Program-made: the position numbers and the translations under genes
The notes under the pieces: generated by a model
The model's database searches: none
What the model was told of the DNA's origin: nothing
What the model saw: only the letters and a program-made list of their open reading frames with translations
Assembly: GCA_946479995.1 (NCBI GenBank)
Contig: CAMLIU010000087.1
Location: forward strand, 1 to 6,835
Source: an uncultured Gemmatimonadota bacterium
Lineage (GTDB): Bacteria; Gemmatimonadota; Gemmatimonadetes; Gemmatimonadales; Gemmatimonadaceae
Direction: 5' to 3'
DNA length: 6,835 nucleotides
In this document: positions 6,534-6,835 of the stretch, in pieces
Layout: every line of letters begins with the position of its first letter
Position numbering within the stretch: position 1 is the stretch's first letter

Positions 6534-6536
6534 CAC

Positions 6537-6835
6537 ATGGCAAGCACGAGCGTGAAGTTCGCCGGCGGCGCCGCCGCCACCCTGGAGCCCGACGACATCC
6601 TCCGCGACTATCGCATCGCCTACCGCAGCCGGCAGGTGAGCCTGCTCGCCCGCGGCGAGGTGATGCTCGGCCGCGCCATGTTCGGCATCTTCGGCGACGG
6701 CAAGGAGGTGGCGCAGGTCGCCCTCGCGCGGGTCATCGAGCCCGGCGACGTCCGCTCCGGCTACTATCGCGACCAGACGCTGATGTTCGCCCTCGGCCTG
6801 CTGGACGTGCAGCAGTTCTTCGCGCAGCTCTACGC
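6537..6835 (+). CDS. thiamine pyrophosphate-dependent 2-oxoacid dehydrogenase E1 component, N-terminal part, 3'-truncated by window edge
   Basis: Only the first 99 residues are visible. They contain a typical E1-alpha entry: a [26 protein letters not shown] helix region, then [19 protein letters not shown] and [15 protein letters not shown]. These correspond to the G-xE-Axx-A, GD and YRD landmarks of pyruvate and branched-chain 2-oxoacid dehydrogenase E1-alpha chains. The wording [14 protein letters not shown] and SGYYRDQT resembles the long E1 proteins with fused alpha and beta parts that I recall from Bacteroidota and Gemmatimonadota, often annotated transketolase or dehydrogenase E1 component. 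The expected role is decarboxylation of a 2-oxoacid and transfer of the acyl group to a lipoyl E2 protein. The TPP-binding GDG...N motif lies beyond the window, so neither the fusion nor the substrate can be confirmed. The gene is divergent from the homoserine dehydrogenase-like gene and begins a new transcription unit. Confidence 0.78.
   Translation, partial: MASTSVKFAGGAAATLEPDDILRDYRIAYRSRQVSLLARGEVMLGRAMFGIFGDGKEVAQVALARVIEPGDVRSGYYRDQTLMFALGLLDVQQFFAQLY

Larger units (their letters stand above)
6210..6536. other. divergent intergenic region of 327 bp
   Basis: This is the region between the minus-strand homoserine dehydrogenase-like gene and the plus-strand E1 gene, so it must hold both promoters. 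Short open frames cross it on both strands (for example 6275-6478 plus and 6206-6400 minus), but they are rich in Arg, Pro and Ser, have no ribosome site and match no family I know. I see two small inverted repeats, an AT-rich patch near 6470-6480, and AATGTA at 6324-6329 (TACATT on the minus strand, a weak -10 candidate without a visible -35). I recognise no riboswitch, tRNA or small RNA gene. Confidence 0.7.

Noticed and set aside
1..6835. Search for CRISPR arrays, tRNAs, rRNAs, insertion sequences and attachment sites
   Set aside because: No spaced direct repeats, transposase motifs, cloverleaf-like segments or terminal inverted repeats were visible by eye on either strand.

Overview
The window comes from a GC-rich bacterium with dense gene packing, frequent GTG starts and third codon positions dominated by G or C. 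The partial gene at the right edge resembles the E1 2-oxoacid dehydrogenases common in the Bacteroidota/Gemmatimonadota (FCB) group. Together with the high GC, this makes a Gemmatimonadota-like organism my best guess. That placement is inference and was not tested by a search.

Positions 1-5206 hold six plus-strand genes that together encode the whole known catabolic route for trans-4-hydroxy-L-proline. In operon order they are: the C-terminal part of an alpha-ketoglutarate semialdehyde dehydrogenase (1-621); a proline-racemase-family 4-hydroxyproline 2-epimerase with both catalytic cysteines (618-1607); a three-gene D-hydroxyproline dehydrogenase of HcnCAB/LhpBEF type (a DadA-like FAD subunit at 1604-2749, a small [2Fe-2S] subunit at 2746-3009, and an FAD/BFD-type iron-sulfur subunit at 3006-4283); and a DapA-fold deaminase (4301-5206). 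The inferred flow is: trans-4-hydroxy-L-proline is epimerised to cis-4-hydroxy-D-proline; this is oxidised to 1-pyrroline-4-hydroxy-2-carboxylate; that is deaminated and dehydrated to 2,5-dioxopentanoate (alpha-ketoglutarate semialdehyde); and this is oxidised to 2-oxoglutarate, which enters the TCA cycle. The first four gene junctions are all 4-bp stop/start overlaps (GTGA three times, then ATGA), which points to a translationally coupled polycistron. Only the last gene has its own leader and a clear Shine-Dalgarno sequence.

Positions 5166-6209 hold a minus-strand, short homoserine dehydrogenase-family gene. Its 3' end overlaps the 3' end of the deaminase gene by 41 bp, so there is no room for a conventional terminator between the two converging units. 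Positions 6210-6536 are a 327-bp divergent intergenic region with two small inverted repeats and a possible -10 element. From 6537 to the right edge is the start of the E1-type thiamine-pyrophosphate dehydrogenase.

Nothing here looks like a wholly undescribed system. The most interesting points are the compact, fully coupled hydroxyproline operon, the multi-subunit dehydrogenase with an unidentified electron acceptor, and the homoserine dehydrogenase-like gene locked to it by overlapping 3' ends. Transporter and regulator genes for the pathway, if present, lie outside the window.
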